DNA of 64,000 nt. Source: Trema orientale. Taxonomy: Eukaryota > Streptophyta > Magnoliopsida > Rosales > Cannabaceae. The notes under the pieces are model-generated. The model worked only from the letters and a program-made list of their open reading frames with translations. It was not told the origin of the DNA and did not search any database. Both the position numbers and the translations under genes were made by a program. Below are positions 48,861 to 60,146 of the stretch, one piece after another. Numbering within the stretch: position 1 is the first letter of the stretch; each line of letters opens with the position of its first letter. The stretch is taken from positions 700,297-764,296 of the forward strand of contig JXTC01000028.1 of NCBI GenBank assembly GCA_002914845.1, in the 5' to 3' direction.

Positions 48861-49042
48861 AATTTCCTGTACAGTAGCCCTTTACTTACAAACAAACATA
48901 ATAGACAATAATAATGCATGAATCAAACATATATAATAAAAATAAAGTACACATATGAAAATAATTAGACTTACTAGTTGACTGAGCTTTCTGTCACATG
49001 ATCATACATATGTAGGCAGTCTTCAGAAATGACTAAACCTCC

Positions 49043-49054
49043 GCTCTGATACCA
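49043..49054 (-). other. Primer-binding site, initiator tRNA-Met
   Basis: On minus TGGTATCAGAGC, complementary to the plant initiator tRNA-Met 3' end, 4 bp inside the 5' LTR. Confidence 0.9.
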
Positions 49055-49058
49055 CAAC

Positions 49059-51961
49059 TATAACACCCCCTAGCTTAACTATATGACTATATAAGTCAAA
49101 CTAGGAAGTATTATTCTTTTATAAACCATAACTTTAATTTTTGCAAAAAAGTGGGCCAATTTAAACTTTTGAAACTCTAAAACAAAATAAGCTGTGTGGC
49201 ATTACTTTCTGAAAGTTTTTTTACAAAATGTACAACCAAAAGGTCCTTATCAGTTTATTTGCCATCAACAATAATATTTACAACACATCAAAATATCAAA
49301 ATACAAAAAAAACATCGCCCACAAGTCAAGTTCGTCTACATCTGTATGATCATGGCGACAAGAAAGCGTGCTAGCCAACCAGCAACTCTATGCATCATAT
49401 ATCTCCTCACCTGCATCACAGGAACTAAATGAGCTAATGCTCAGTAAGTAAAGATCATGCATGCTCGTGAACGTGTTTCATACATAAACTTCATTGAAAT
49501 TCTCATTGTACTCTTTCTTTCATAACTTTTCATTTTGATGCACTTTTCTTAGAAAATGTTTCTTTATAGGGCCCTTGTGTACACTACAAAATCACGGCAT
49601 TCGGTAGGCCATGCTCACCTATGCGGGAAGGAAACATATGGTGCGAATAATACCTACCCAACACAGACCGACTAGGTAATGCACCTAATAAATCTCATAG
49701 TATAATGCTCAGTCCCGACAGTCGATAAGCCGTGCCCACCTATGCGGGAAGTATGCCTGTGCAAACTATACTTACCCAACACAGACAGACTAAACAAGGT
49801 ACTTAAAACATATCTCGTAAAATCAGTACAATGTACTACTTTAAATCCAATGCGTGGAAAACTTCACCTCTTTCAAAATCATACTTAAATGATCATGTCA
49901 TGCTTATGTCTTTCATGAACAAAACAACAACCATATAAATAATATATACTTGAAATAATACACATAAGCATGTAGGAAAATATCTTATATCTACTAATGT
50001 TCTTGTGATGCAGTTAAAATAAATCTTTACTTACCTTGTGTCCGGTAGAAAAGATAGTGGAAATGGTCAGTATCCTTTGTGGCAAGGTGTGTAGAAGACC
50101 TGATGTCAATTTTATTATTAAGATGATCACTACAATGTAAAATACATAAAGAAAATAAGCACAAGACTGAATCACAACTTTTACAAACTAAGAAAGCCTA
50201 ATCACAAAATGAACCAAAATGTCACCTACTTTCATAAAAACTAGTCCATTTACTTCTAAATGGTACCATTTGATTTTAAAACTATTTGGACAGCACCTCT
50301 CCTTTTTTTAAGATATCCCCACATGATTAAAATCATAGTTTTAAACCTGCAATAATATTTCACAAGCCAATTCTCACATATACACCTCAAAGAGAATTAT
50401 TTAGAATAACTTAGGTGCACTTGAATTCCTTTCGGTTTAGACAAAGTTTAAACCCATTTTTATACTTATATGACATCATAACCAGCCCCTAAATGAGTGT
50501 AATAAATAATAGGATCAATAGAATATGCACTCCAAGTTTAAGAAATTAGATTACAAATATAGAAACTTAATTTTTCTACACATGAAAATACTTAACTCCA
50601 TAAATAGCAAACTTTAGAATTTTAGGTATAACTTTAATCCTCCACTTAAATTTTATGTCTCCAATAATATATAAGATTTTTTAGGACCATTATTCATCAA
50701 AAAATAGCTTTGGTTTAAGAGTTGAAATAAAAGAAATTAACTACAAGTTCAAAATCCTACATAGAGCTCACCTTGACTGGTTTGATCTTTTACCGAAGCT
50801 CTTGCCTTCTACCTCCACTAAATTGATTCTCAAGGCTTTGAAATTGATTTTAGGACTCAAGAGAACTTAGAGAAACTCATACTCAAGTTGCAGTAAGTGG
50901 AGAATTTCAATTAGAAAACAATACTAAAGAAGAAGAACTAGGAGACTCACCTTGACTAGTTTGGACCTATCTTGCTTTCTAGAGCTCCAACTTGAGTTCT
51001 ACCACTTGGAAACTCTTGGATATGGCTAAGGGAAGTTGAGAGAAGCTTAGATAGTGGCTGGAGGGGTTCAAGTTGTGGCTTGAGAGAAAGAGAAAAGAAA
51101 TGACCAGATTTGGTCCAAAATCAATACGTAATGACTAAGAAAAGACATAACTTAAATTCTAAGGGGTATTTTCAGTATTTCACACCCTAACTTTCCATGT
51201 GTCAAGCTTTAGATCACTCTTGACTTATTCACCACGTTCATGGCCATTCCTATACACTCAAGTGTAGACCAAAATGGTGAAACCTAGCTTAAAAGCTGAA
51301 ATCTAGTCATACTTTGACTTATGATCCCATATGGCCAATATTATTATAATCTGGTGGAACCTAGCCCCATAACCAATCATTAAACATACAAATAAGTCAA
51401 TTAGACTCCAATTAATAATGTAAACAAGGCATCAATTCCTAATTATTAGAATGCACAAATATGGCATTACACGATTAAACTAAATCTAGGCTAGCTTAGT
51501 GCAATTAAACACAATTCAGTACAGTCACTACCACCTTGTGCTTACATAGGACCAACATTTTGGAAAATTCTAGAAATGATTTCTACACATTAAATAAAAG
51601 TTATTTGACGTGTTAAACACACAGTGAATTCGGCTCTGAAAAGCGTGAAAAGTGCATTTTACCGAAGAACTACTATTTGACCAAGTTATCAATAAATATG
51701 ATTTTAATGCATGTGCACGCATTCATGAATATATTCTTTGTTCCTTTCACATACCAAGCTCTTTCTTTGAGGGTACTGAGCCTTTACACTGCATGGGAGC
51801 ACTTCAACAAATATTAGTAAAACAATACAGATCGAAAGTATTTAACAATTAGAATGAACAATTTACCGTAAAATTGATTATAGTTACTTGATATGTCTGT
51901 TATGCAATATGAACATATTTATTATTAGTTTATTATGCATGTGAGAATCTTAGGCATCACA
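49059..51961 (-). repeat. 5' LTR of chromovirus (long form)
   Basis: 2,903 bp, nearly twice the other LTR. It contains an internal imperfect duplication: CACCTATGCGGGAAG recurs at about 49616 and 49736, each followed by a TACCCAACACAGAC block. This region is absent from the 3' LTR. Confidence 0.9.
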
Positions 51962-51966
51962 GAATT
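51962..51966. other. Right 5-bp target duplication of chromovirus
   Basis: GAATT, identical to 42819-42823. Confidence 0.85.
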
Positions 51967-52660
51967 AGCCTATAATCCCCAAAAATGCAATCACAAATAT
52001 CCAACTAGAAATAACAAAAATCCATAAAAGTCCAACAAAAGAAAATAGCCAGACAGAAACAAAATGCCAAAAGGTAGAGAAAATCGAAAAACATAGTCGA
52101 ATTAAAGAAAATAGCCGTAAGGGAACAGCCCGAATAGAAATTTACCTGTAAAATTAACTTGAGAAACAACAAAACCAGAGGGGGACAAACTAAACTGAAT
52201 CAAAAAGAGGGAGAGAATGATTTTTTCCCAAAAATTAAAGAACAATAATAATCCTAAAAGCAATAAAATATTTTGACTACACAAAAATTACTAAAAATTA
52301 AAAATAAAAACAGAGAATGGTTTTTACCTCTTTAGAATCGGAACAATCCAAGACCAAGCCGAGAGAGAAATAACTTAAAACCTTTCAAGAGAAAGAGATA
52401 GACAGATTTGAAAGAACTGAATACGAGCAGACAGCTGAGGGGAAAAGAATGCAGATTTAGAGAGAGGAAGAGAGATAGCAAGATAGAGATTCGAGCAAGA
52501 AGATAGAGAGAGATTTGAGTAAGAGGACTGAGAGAGTGAGAGAGAGAGAGAGAGCTCATAATGGCAGAGGGGAACCGAATGAAGATGAGAAGGAGAAGGG
52601 TTTTGTAATAACCCCAACACAGAATGATGGCTTTTTATTTTTTAAATTATTAAGAAAATT
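51967..52660 (-). other. CACTA interior right of chromovirus
   Basis: Continuation of the CACTA element upstream of TNP2, probably 5' UTR/intron or promoter. A GA-rich tract runs 52440-52553. Leu/Ser-rich reading frames here come from the GA repeats and are not convincing genes. Confidence 0.4.
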
Positions 52661-53083
52661 GAAATTTACCGACGGGTTATCAAAACTCAGTCGGCATAAG
52701 TATTTTAAAAAGTTCAATATTTTTCTTATAAGACAGAACACCGAAATGATATTATTTTGAATGATATTTACAGACGAATTAACCAATAACCATCGATGAA
52801 TGTCTTTTAAAAATTTGATTAATTTCGAGGGAAAAAATTTAGAGACACAAAAATATAATATTACTGCGGGAAAAATCCGTGGGTTTTTTTCCACCAACCT
52901 TTGCCAATGAAAATCCATGTATCTATTAGCATATGTTCAATATATCGACATCGTATAAAGGGCTTATATACGAATTTTTTGGGTCCTCTTTCACAGACGG
53001 GTTTTACCCTAATCTGTTGGCAATTTGTTATTTCCCCTATGGGCTTTTTCAGCCCGTCGGAGAAAGTGTATAATCTTGTAGTG
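52661..53083. repeat. CACTA right terminus and subterminal repeats
   Basis: Contains ACCGACGGGTTATCAAAACT, CAGTCGGCATAAGT, ACAGACGAATTAACC, CCATCGATGAATGTC, CACAGACGGGTTTTACC and CAGCCCGTCGGAGAAAGTG, then the terminal TCTTGTAGTG. Confidence 0.75.
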
Positions 53084-53086
53084 TGC
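53084..53086. other. Right 3-bp target duplication of CACTA
   Basis: TGC, matching 35438-35440. Confidence 0.75.
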
Positions 53087-53299
53087 TTACATATTTGGGT
53101 TTCTTTGGCTTTTACGTTTAAAAATTAAAACAATTACACATATACGGTACAGTGAAAGAATTAAGTTTTCGTACTGTATAGAATCGATATTTTTGAAAGA
53201 AGTAACAAAATTAAAGATGCGGTGGCAATATCATAAATAAAGCCATATCAGTTTGGAAGATATTTTATATATTAAAATACGTGAAATGCTTAAAAAGTT

Positions 53300-53440
53300 T
53301 GATGCTGGTAGAATGGCCGCTACCAATCCTTTTGATGGGTTAGGTGCATGGTTCAAACCTCAATTTGCTTCTTTTTGTTTCCGTTCTCTATATTTTGGCT
53401 TTTCTTTCTTTCATTTTTTTTTCTTTTTAATTAATTTTTA
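53300..53440 (+). mobile_element. Possible tRNA-derived SINE
   Basis: TGGTAGAATGG at 53306-53316 fits the pol III box A consensus TRGYNNARNGG. GTTCAAACC at 53351-53359 fits box B GWTCRANNC. The spacing of about 34 bp is within the tRNA-like range, and a T-rich stretch follows. No cloverleaf could be drawn and no target duplication was found; coincidence is possible. Confidence 0.35.
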
Positions 53441-53559
53441 AAATATTTTTTAGAATAAGATATATCATATATTTTTTTCTTTGTGCACTTGGTAATTTAT
53501 AATAATCACTTACTTTTATTTATTTATTATAAAGATTCACTTTGATTATTAGTGAGCAT

Positions 53560-55085
53560 TAATTAATTTAGTTACTAGTTTTCAAACTAGTAGCCACTTA
53601 GTAACCAATCGAGTAACTGGTTTCTAAATTGGTAGCTAGTTACAAGATTGGTGACTAGTCGTTATGAGTTATAAGATTAATTAGAATCAATCTATTAACC
53701 ATTTATCAATCTAGTTAGTAATTTCTATACTAATTATTGGTTATATCAGATTAATTACTTGTTATTGGTTATTAGTTTCTAGTCTCACATAAGCCACAAA
53801 ATTAGTAGCTAATAATGAATCTAGTTGCTAGTTAGTTACTATTTTGACTACTAGTTATAAATTACAAGATTAGTTACATGTAAAAAAAGAATTTATAAAA
53901 AGGCCACACACACACATACAAAAGGAAAATTTGGCTACCAGTTACTAATTACCAGTCTTGTGACTGGTCATTAGTTACTTGTTATTATTGATAAGACTTG
54001 TAACTGTAATTAATCTAGTTACCATTTACTAGTAACCATTCTAGTTACTAGTTACCAACCATACATAGATCATCAAATTGGTTAATGGTTACAAGTAATC
54101 AATCTAGTTACTAGTTTTAAAACTAGTAGCCAGCTATAAGATTGATGACCATTATTTTGCTTAATAATAAGTTATTAGTTTGGCTTATAGTTATTAATCA
54201 TAAGATTGGTTACTGGGTTCCAAAAAAAAAGAGAAAAGAAAAAAAACTCACAAGTTACCAGTTACCTATTTGTTATAGGTTACCGGCTTCCATAGATACT
54301 TGTGACTAATTTGTTATCAGTTATCAGTTTCCATAGATATCATTTGGCTCCCACACACATACACAATGACCAATTTATTACCAGTTTCCATAGATACTTG
54401 TGAAAGGCCAGTTGATTAGTAACTAGATTGAATTATTATGGTTACTAGTTACGAATTTTGTTACTTTATTACTGGTTATAGGTTTCCATTCTTATGACTA
54501 GTAACCAGATCATTAACTAAATTAGTTACCCAAAGTAACGAGTAACCAATCTGATTATTGGTTACCAGTTCCTTATAAGGTACTAGTTACTGGTTTACTA
54601 GTAACTAAATTTGGTTACAAGATATTTTAGATACTCATTATCGATTTTTCTTTATACTTGTTACAGGTAGTGTAATTGGTAATTATATTTAACTAATTTG
54701 GTTATCGATTACCAATAATAAGACTAGTTCTCATTAACTATTTTAATTACTGGTTACTAGTTATGGATTACTACTTACCAGTTTGGTTACTGGTTTTTAG
54801 CTACCACGTGGTTATTGGTTTCTAGTTTCCAGTTTCTAGCTTCCATATTCATTTTCATTAATAGTTTTTGATTTTTGGTTATAATTACCAATTTAGTTAC
54901 TACTTTCTGGTTATCACTTTGGTTACTGATTACGACCCTAGATACTAGTCTATGATTTAGCGTTACTACTACCAATTTGAAAATGATTTTTGGTTATCAC
55001 TACTAGTGTGATTACTAGAATCTGTTTTTTTTTTTTATTACCACTACCAACTTGGTTATTAGTTTCTTTTGTTCCTAGTTTATTT
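53560..55085. repeat. GTTACTAGT-based cryptic repeat
   Basis: About 1.5 kb composed largely of variants of GTTACTAGT, GGTTACCAGTT and ACTAGTAACCA, in both orientations, with CAATCTAGTTA and AAGATTGGTTA variants between. There is no fixed period and no gene. Short interruptions are an A-rich run near 53881 and a CACACACAT run near 53905. Confidence 0.8.
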
Positions 55086-56519
55086 GGTTACTTTTTCAAC
55101 ATGAAAATATTTAACCAGAATTGTGTTCAAAATGAGTTATCATTTAACAATGGGGTAGACATATATTAATGTAATAAAGTTCTCCAATTTCACGAGTAAT
55201 CCGAAAACAAGCGAAAAGAAGAACATTTACAAAGAAAAAGATGAAGTTCAGAACAAATTTAGAAGAATAATTGTTAAATGGACTATCACTATCTAAAAAG
55301 AGGGACAAATATTTCCAAAACTAATGACTAGAACATTGGAAAATAAAAGTATTATTTTAATGAAAATAAATTAATCTTTTTAGTTTGCATATTATTTTTG
55401 TTCAATTAGGACAACTCCTGAAAGAGATACATAGCAACAAAATTTCATAATTCATAAATTTAAAACTAAAATTTATGATGAAGAAAGAAAGCTCCAGCTC
55501 CAACATTGATGCACAATCCATTTCTTGAGTTTCTAAGTCGATTCCACATTCATGAATTTCTACCTGTGTGATAAAATCATAAAATTAATATTAGTTTAAG
55601 ACACTAACCCAATAGAGAAGAATCAAATATGAATTTTTATCAAACTAGTTGTAGACCTAGAAATCCGAAAAAGAAATTGAAAGAAAAAATTGATATTGAA
55701 AAATCCCAATCTATTAATGAAATGCTTCCTATACATGAAATCAGCAACTACACTACGAATTCATATAATTTTGGAGAAGACATCTACCTCAGATTTTTCC
55801 CTTATAATCGATCACGGTAGAGCCAAAGAACAACAAAGTAAAACTTGAAGAAGAAGAAGACGATGATGATGACAATGGGTATGCGAGTCTTCTGTACAGT
55901 TAAGCCAAAGAACAATGAGAAAAATCAAGAAGAAGAAGAAGACGTTGATGACGACAATGGGTATGCGGGTCCTCTACAGAGACTAACCTTCTTTGTGAAG
56001 CTATTGATTTAATGTGGCAGTAGGTAGTCTCTCAGGAATCTCAAATCTGAACAAGAGAGGAAAATAAGGAATAAAAAAGATAAAAATGGTATATTTCTAA
56101 AAAGCACCGTACTAAAATAACAATTAATTTGAGGGACCATATATCTCCAATTCTTTTTATAAGTTACCGTGTATTTCCTAATTATCACTACATATTTCTC
56201 TATGAAATCCTTGTTTAACTCCTCAAAGTGGAATAGCTACCATTGCTCCAGACAAAAAAGCTTAAAGAAAAGGCCCATAAGATCAATTGTCTTCATATAT
56301 ATATTATATATATATATATATATGCAGATCTTTAGAGGTGATTTCTTCTGTTTTGAATGGTGCATCAATTAAGAAAATATATAATGAAAAAAGATTAGGA
56401 GCTAGAAAATTAAAAAAAAAAAAAAAAACGAAACAACGAATTCTAGGCCTATCAATGAGAATCCCAACCAAAAATCGTAAAATGGATTGATGGCAAAAAA
56501 ATTGTAATTATAAAAAATG
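55086..56519. other. Intergenic, no confident gene
   Basis: AT-rich sequence holding an acidic-coding tandem duplication (55822-55980) and AT runs near 56296. A 63-codon ORF at 55629 has no recognised similarity. No confident gene seen. Confidence 0.35.
55822..55980 (+). repeat. 82-bp imperfect tandem duplication
   Basis: GCCAAAGAACAA starts copies at 55822 and 55904. Both contain a GAAGAAGAAGAAGACG tract, GACAATGGGTATGCG and a CTGTACAG/CTCTACAG end. Confidence 0.75.
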
Positions 56520-56740
56520 TAACTCGTTGCTACTAAATATAATTTTAGTCATAATTTTATTAGTACATATAAAAGGTTGTAACTAAAAATATATTAGTGA
56601 TAATTTTTTATTAAATATTTTATTTTTAGTTGTGACTAAATATTATTTTTAGTTAAACAAAAATTTTATTATGAAATTTTTTTATGATTAAAAATTTGTC
56701 ACTCAATGATGACTTTTTTTTTGTTCAAGAGATAGCTCTT
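56520..56740. repeat. MITE-like repeat related to 5750-5885
   Basis: Contains TTTTAGTCATAATTTTATTA, AGTTGTGACTAAATATT and AAATTTGTCACTCAATGATG, echoing the TTAGTC/GACTAA palindrome at 5828. Ends not defined. Confidence 0.3.
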
Positions 56741-57900
56741 GTCTAAAAAAATAAAAAAGGTCACTCTAATATGAGACAGGTGAAAATGAGAAAGAATCCG
56801 TCGGCCGTGGCATTTCTCATGCCTCCTCAATTAGAGTAGCCTTGACCAGAAAATCCGTCCACGCGTACGTTCTAGCTTAGTGTGAACATAAACCTTGTAA
56901 AGGATCTTCTCTTCTGGTCACTATTTTTATATTCATAGAATTGCAAGACACGTTGTGTGGAAAGAATATAAACTGCATATGTATGCTTCTGTATTGTACC
57001 AGATACAGTCTGTGTTGTACTGCTTAATATAGAATATAAGCACAAAGTTAAATATATCTTCAAGGTCTCCCACATAAAATGATTAAACTAATAATAACTT
57101 GGATGTGACAACATCGAATATACAGAATGTGTGGATGGCTCGCATATTAACAAAAAGTTCGAGCTTAATATTGAGAGTCAGAGATATATTAAGTTTTATT
57201 GCACTTTCTGATTACTTTGTTTACTCTCAGTTTCTCCCAATGCATGATATAGGATTATGAAGAGTTAATTTGGAATGTTATCACATTTCTGGAGTAGATA
57301 ATTCAAGGGTTAGAATGTACAATATTCCTATTTTTGGCAATGTGGATGAACACGAACATGTCAGAAAAAGTTCATTTAACATCATTTAAGAACAAAAGAA
57401 CAACATGTAATTGATTTTGAGTTTTATCCTATTCCAAGTAATTTATATTCTAACTTCTTTTCATATATCCGCTGATTCTCTAATCTTACAGTTGTGGATC
57501 AGTAAAATATGTCACAATTAATTAATAATGAATAAAGTAAAATTTTGATTTGCAAGCTTAAATTGTATTTCGTTGTTCCAAATTTTAATCTTCAGATGGA
57601 AAGACAGCCGAGCCAAGAAACTCCAAATTATCTAGTGCATACGACAAGGGGACAATCCATAATCTTAAGCCATAGAATCTTTATTAGATTATGACAGGTT
57701 TAATTTTCAATTTATACATAGATTTAAATGTTTGTCTATATGTAATTGAGCATGGGTTTTAACGATATCCAATACGCAATTCAAGAACTTATAGTGGCAT
57801 GAAGCAGCACGCATAGTTGACCAATAAGATTTACTAGGACACATGCACTGCCTCAGGTACGTACAGTCTTCATATTTAACTTCAAATTACTTGAGATCTA
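56741..57900. other. Upstream region of NAS gene
   Basis: No other gene. A CATGC element at 57842-57846 matches the core of the iron-deficiency element IDE1 known from graminaceous genes; a five-base match is weak evidence. Confidence 0.3.
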
Positions 57901-57902
57901 CA

Positions 57903-57910
57903 TATAAATA
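57903..57910 (+). promoter_or_regulatory. TATA box of NAS gene
   Basis: TATAAATA, 101-108 bp upstream of the ATG; this would give a leader of about 75 nt. Confidence 0.7.
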
Positions 57911-58010
57911 GGTGGTAGATTAAAGCAAATTTTCACCAAAGCGAAAAGAAGCTCATCAGATCAACAAAATATAATCCTCATTTTCACCTATACCACAAAA
58001 GAATTCATCA

Positions 58011-58865
58011 ATGGCCTCTCTCCACTTCTCTAACTCGCAAATCCAAATCCCGGCCGATCTTCTCATATCTCACATCATTCAACTTCACACGAGCATATCT
58101 AATCTCGAGTCCCTTCGACCCTCCAAGCAAGTCAATGCCCTCTTCACTCAGCTGGTCAACTTATGCACCCTCCCCTCGTCCATCGACGTTAGGGTTTTAC
58201 CGCAGGAGCTCCAACTCAAGCGGGAGAGTCTTATCAACCTCTGCGGCCAAGCAGAGGGCCTGTTGGAGCTTGAATTCTCTACTTTCATAACAAAAACTCC
58301 CAAACCAATCGACAACCTCAACCTCTTTCCATACTATGGGAACTACGTCAAGCTAGCCAACTTGGAGTATAGCATCCTGGCTGAGAATGGCGTGCAAAGC
58401 CCCAAGAAGGTGGCGTTTGTGGGGTCAGGGCCATTGCCATTGACGTCCCTCGTCATGGCAGCCAACCACATGAAAACCACTCACTTTGACAACTTCGATC
58501 TTGACGATAAGGCTAACTGTCTGGCTCGCCAAATTGTTGCCTCCGATGGAGAGCTAGAGAAGAGAATGAAGTTTGTGACGAAAGATGTAATGGAAATGGG
58601 GGAGAATCTTGGAGAATATGACTGCATATTTCTGGCTGCTCTTGTGGGAATGAGTAGAGAAGAGAAGGTGAAGATTTTAGGGCACGTGAGGAAGTATATG
58701 AAGGAAGAAGGATATTTGCTTGTTAGGAGTGCCAATGGGGCTAGGGCTTTTCTGTACCCTGTGGTTGAGGAGCATGACTTGGTTGGTTTTGAGATTCTTT
58801 CCGTCTTCCATCCCAACGATGAAGTTGTCAACTCGGTTGTTCTCGTCCGAAAGCCTTTCTTCTAA
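58011..58865 (+). CDS. NAS: Nicotianamine synthase
   Basis: Joins three S-adenosylmethionine molecules into nicotianamine, the metal chelator that moves Fe, Zn and Cu through the plant; cytosolic, also in vesicles. The intronless frame of 284 codons is typical for the family. Signatures: S-L-R-P-S-K-Q-V-N-A-L-F-T-Q-L at 34-48, C-G-Q-A-E-G-L-L-E at 78-86, L-F-P-Y-Y-G-N-Y at 105-112, the SAM-binding F-V-G-S-G-P-L-P-L-T-S at 136-146, F-L-A-A-L-V-G-M at 207-214, L-V-R-S-A-N-G-A-R-A-F-L-Y-P at 237-250, and D-E-V-V-N-S-V-V at 270-277. The ATG sits in ATCAATGGCC and is the first in frame after the TATA box. The protein is about 30 residues shorter than common 315-320 residue NAS enzymes because the C-terminal tail is minimal and small spacer segments are missing. 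Convergent with XTH. It looks functional. Confidence 0.95.
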   Translation: MASLHFSNSQIQIPADLLISHIIQLHTSISNLESLRPSKQVNALFTQLVNLCTLPSSIDVRVLPQELQLKRESLINLCGQAEGLLELEFSTFITKTPKPIDNLNLFPYYGNYVKLANLEYSILAENGVQSPKKVAFVGSGPLPLTSLVMAANHMKTTHFDNFDLDDKANCLARQIVASDGELEKRMKFVTKDVMEMGENLGEYDCIFLAALVGMSREEKVKILGHVRKYMKEEGYLLVRSANGARAFLYPVVEEHDLVGFEILSVFHPNDEVVNSVVLVRKPFF

Positions 58866-58869
58866 TTAT

Positions 58870-59279
58870 GTTAGATTATTTTATGGTAAGCTTGAGGTTT
58901 TCATATAATATAATTCTCTTTAATTTTGTTTGTTGGGGGTGAGTTTCTTGCTAATAATTATTGTAATTAGGCCGCTTTCCTTGATTTATATCTTGGGGAA
59001 CTGTGAGCCTATCGATGTAGGCGTTTATATTGAGTTTGTACGATAAATTCGTAGTCGCGAGTGCTTTCTCTATAGTACGCTTGTTGGAATACAATCTCTA
59101 TAAGCATTATCGTTTCATAGCATGAAAAATGTATTCATATACTTTAGCGGTTAAATATATATGCCTTGAACATACTTTCTTCTTCTTTTTTTTTTTTTTT
59201 CCTTTTTGGGAAAAGTACTACGTGTGGTAAAGGGTAATATTGCTATTCACCACAGTGAATGGATTTAGATAAATACATG
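58870..59279. other. 3' flank of NAS
   Basis: 3' UTR-like sequence, T-rich run near 59188. No gene seen. Confidence 0.4.
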
Positions 59280-59610
59280 GCTGGCACATATATATATGTA
59301 TATATATTAAAGTTCTCAATCCAATAAGTGTTTTTTTTTAACCTATCCATAAGTACTTTTTTAAATCGTTGGATCATTAATTTAACGGCTACTATAATTT
59401 AAGTAATTGGAAAAAATTAGAAATTAAAATAAATACTCATTATTAAATATTTTTCTATCTCTACTTTTATTATGAAAAGACGTGTGTGATATATTTTAAT
59501 TGGACAAAACAATACCTATAAATATGTATTAAAAAAAATACCTATAGATAGCTATAAAAAAAACACCTATATATAGGTAGCTATAAAAAAAATACCTACC
59601 AGATTAGTAC
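59280..59610 (+). repeat. Dispersed repeat, copy 2
   Basis: Related to 30850-31075 (TTAATTGGACAAAACAATACC versus TTAATTGACCAAAATAATATT). The 3' end has a short series of TAGCTATAAAAAAAA-ACCTA units. Confidence 0.35.
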
Positions 59611-60048
59611 CGTATATATATTTATATGTTTAAGTATAAGAGTATTGATGATTTTGAATGTAGTCTACTTTAGTACTAGTCCTATTATATGATCTAGGAA
59701 ATACAAAAATATTTGTCAAATACGATGAACAAATGTGATTTATATTGACTAAATCATCTAACAAGACCAGTCTTCCAAATATAAAGATTGACACTAATAT
59801 AATATAGATATTAACAATATATGATATAGACAGCCGTACATCCAATTAGTCTCTTTTTTTTCTTTTTCTTTTTTTTTTTTTAAGAAAATGAAGCTTAAAA
59901 AAGACGGTATAAAATATTATGTAGCCTATGACGTGCCATATATAAATGCATTTTTCATGCCATAAATAATTGGAAAAGCTAAACAATTGTAAGAAGCAGA
60001 AAACATATTCGAATATGTTTATGATATATGTGCATCGTTAATTTACAT

Positions 60049-60079
60049 AAGAAGTGCCCACCGGTGAAGGGCACTTCTT
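60049..60079. repeat. Perfect 11-bp inverted repeat
   Basis: AAGAAGTGCCC (60049-60059), a 9-nt spacer, GGGCACTTCTT (60069-60079). It can form a hairpin in either strand. Confidence 0.8.
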
Positions 60080-60090
60080 GCCAATGATTA

Positions 60091-60092
<2 letters not shown>

Positions 60093-60144
<52 letters not shown>
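60093..60144. repeat. (AT)26 microsatellite
   Basis: About 52 bp of uninterrupted AT. The sequence ATCGTTAATTTAC occurs both before (about 60034) and right after it (60143). Confidence 0.9.

Positions 60145-60146
<2 letters not shown>

Larger units (their letters stand above)
42824..51961 (-). mobile_element. Ty3/gypsy chromovirus (Tekay-like), full structure, decayed
   Basis: Transcribed on minus. Two LTRs (49059-51961 as 5' LTR, 42824-44354 as 3' LTR) begin TGTGA and end GTTACA, with the inner edge of the 5' LTR mutated to TA. They are flanked by GAATT duplications. Inside are a tRNA-Met primer site, gag with a zinc knuckle, protease, reverse transcriptase, RNase H, integrase and a C-terminal chromodomain with the R-N-K-K-I-P-L-V-K-V-L signature of Tekay/Del chromoviruses. 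A polypurine tract follows. Many in-frame stops make it non-autonomous now. It sits inside the CACTA element. Confidence 0.92.
35441..53083 (-). mobile_element. CACTA (En/Spm-type) transposon, complete ends
   Basis: It begins CACTACAAGAAAGAAGACTT and ends with the reverse complement of CACTACAAGATTATACACTT. TGC flanks both sides, the 3-bp duplication typical of CACTA elements. Subterminal GTCGG/CATCGG/CGTCAGCGAAAG-type repeats in both orientations lie at 35470-35880 and 52660-53070. The gene content is a TNP2-type transposase and a TNPA-like gene, both minus and both broken. The 17.6 kb span includes a 9.1 kb chromovirus and a 1.8 kb LTR-like insert; without the chromovirus and its duplication the element is 8.5 kb. 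Confidence 0.9.

Noticed and set aside
52332-52620. Leu/Ser-rich ORFs on minus
   Set aside because: Also translation of a GA-rich tract inside CACTA; no transposase-associated domain recognised.
58481-58831. 116-codon ORF antisense to NAS
   Set aside because: It lies entirely within the NAS coding sequence on the other strand and has no family similarity.
58720-58908. 62-codon ORF overlapping the NAS end
   Set aside because: Out-of-frame shadow of NAS.
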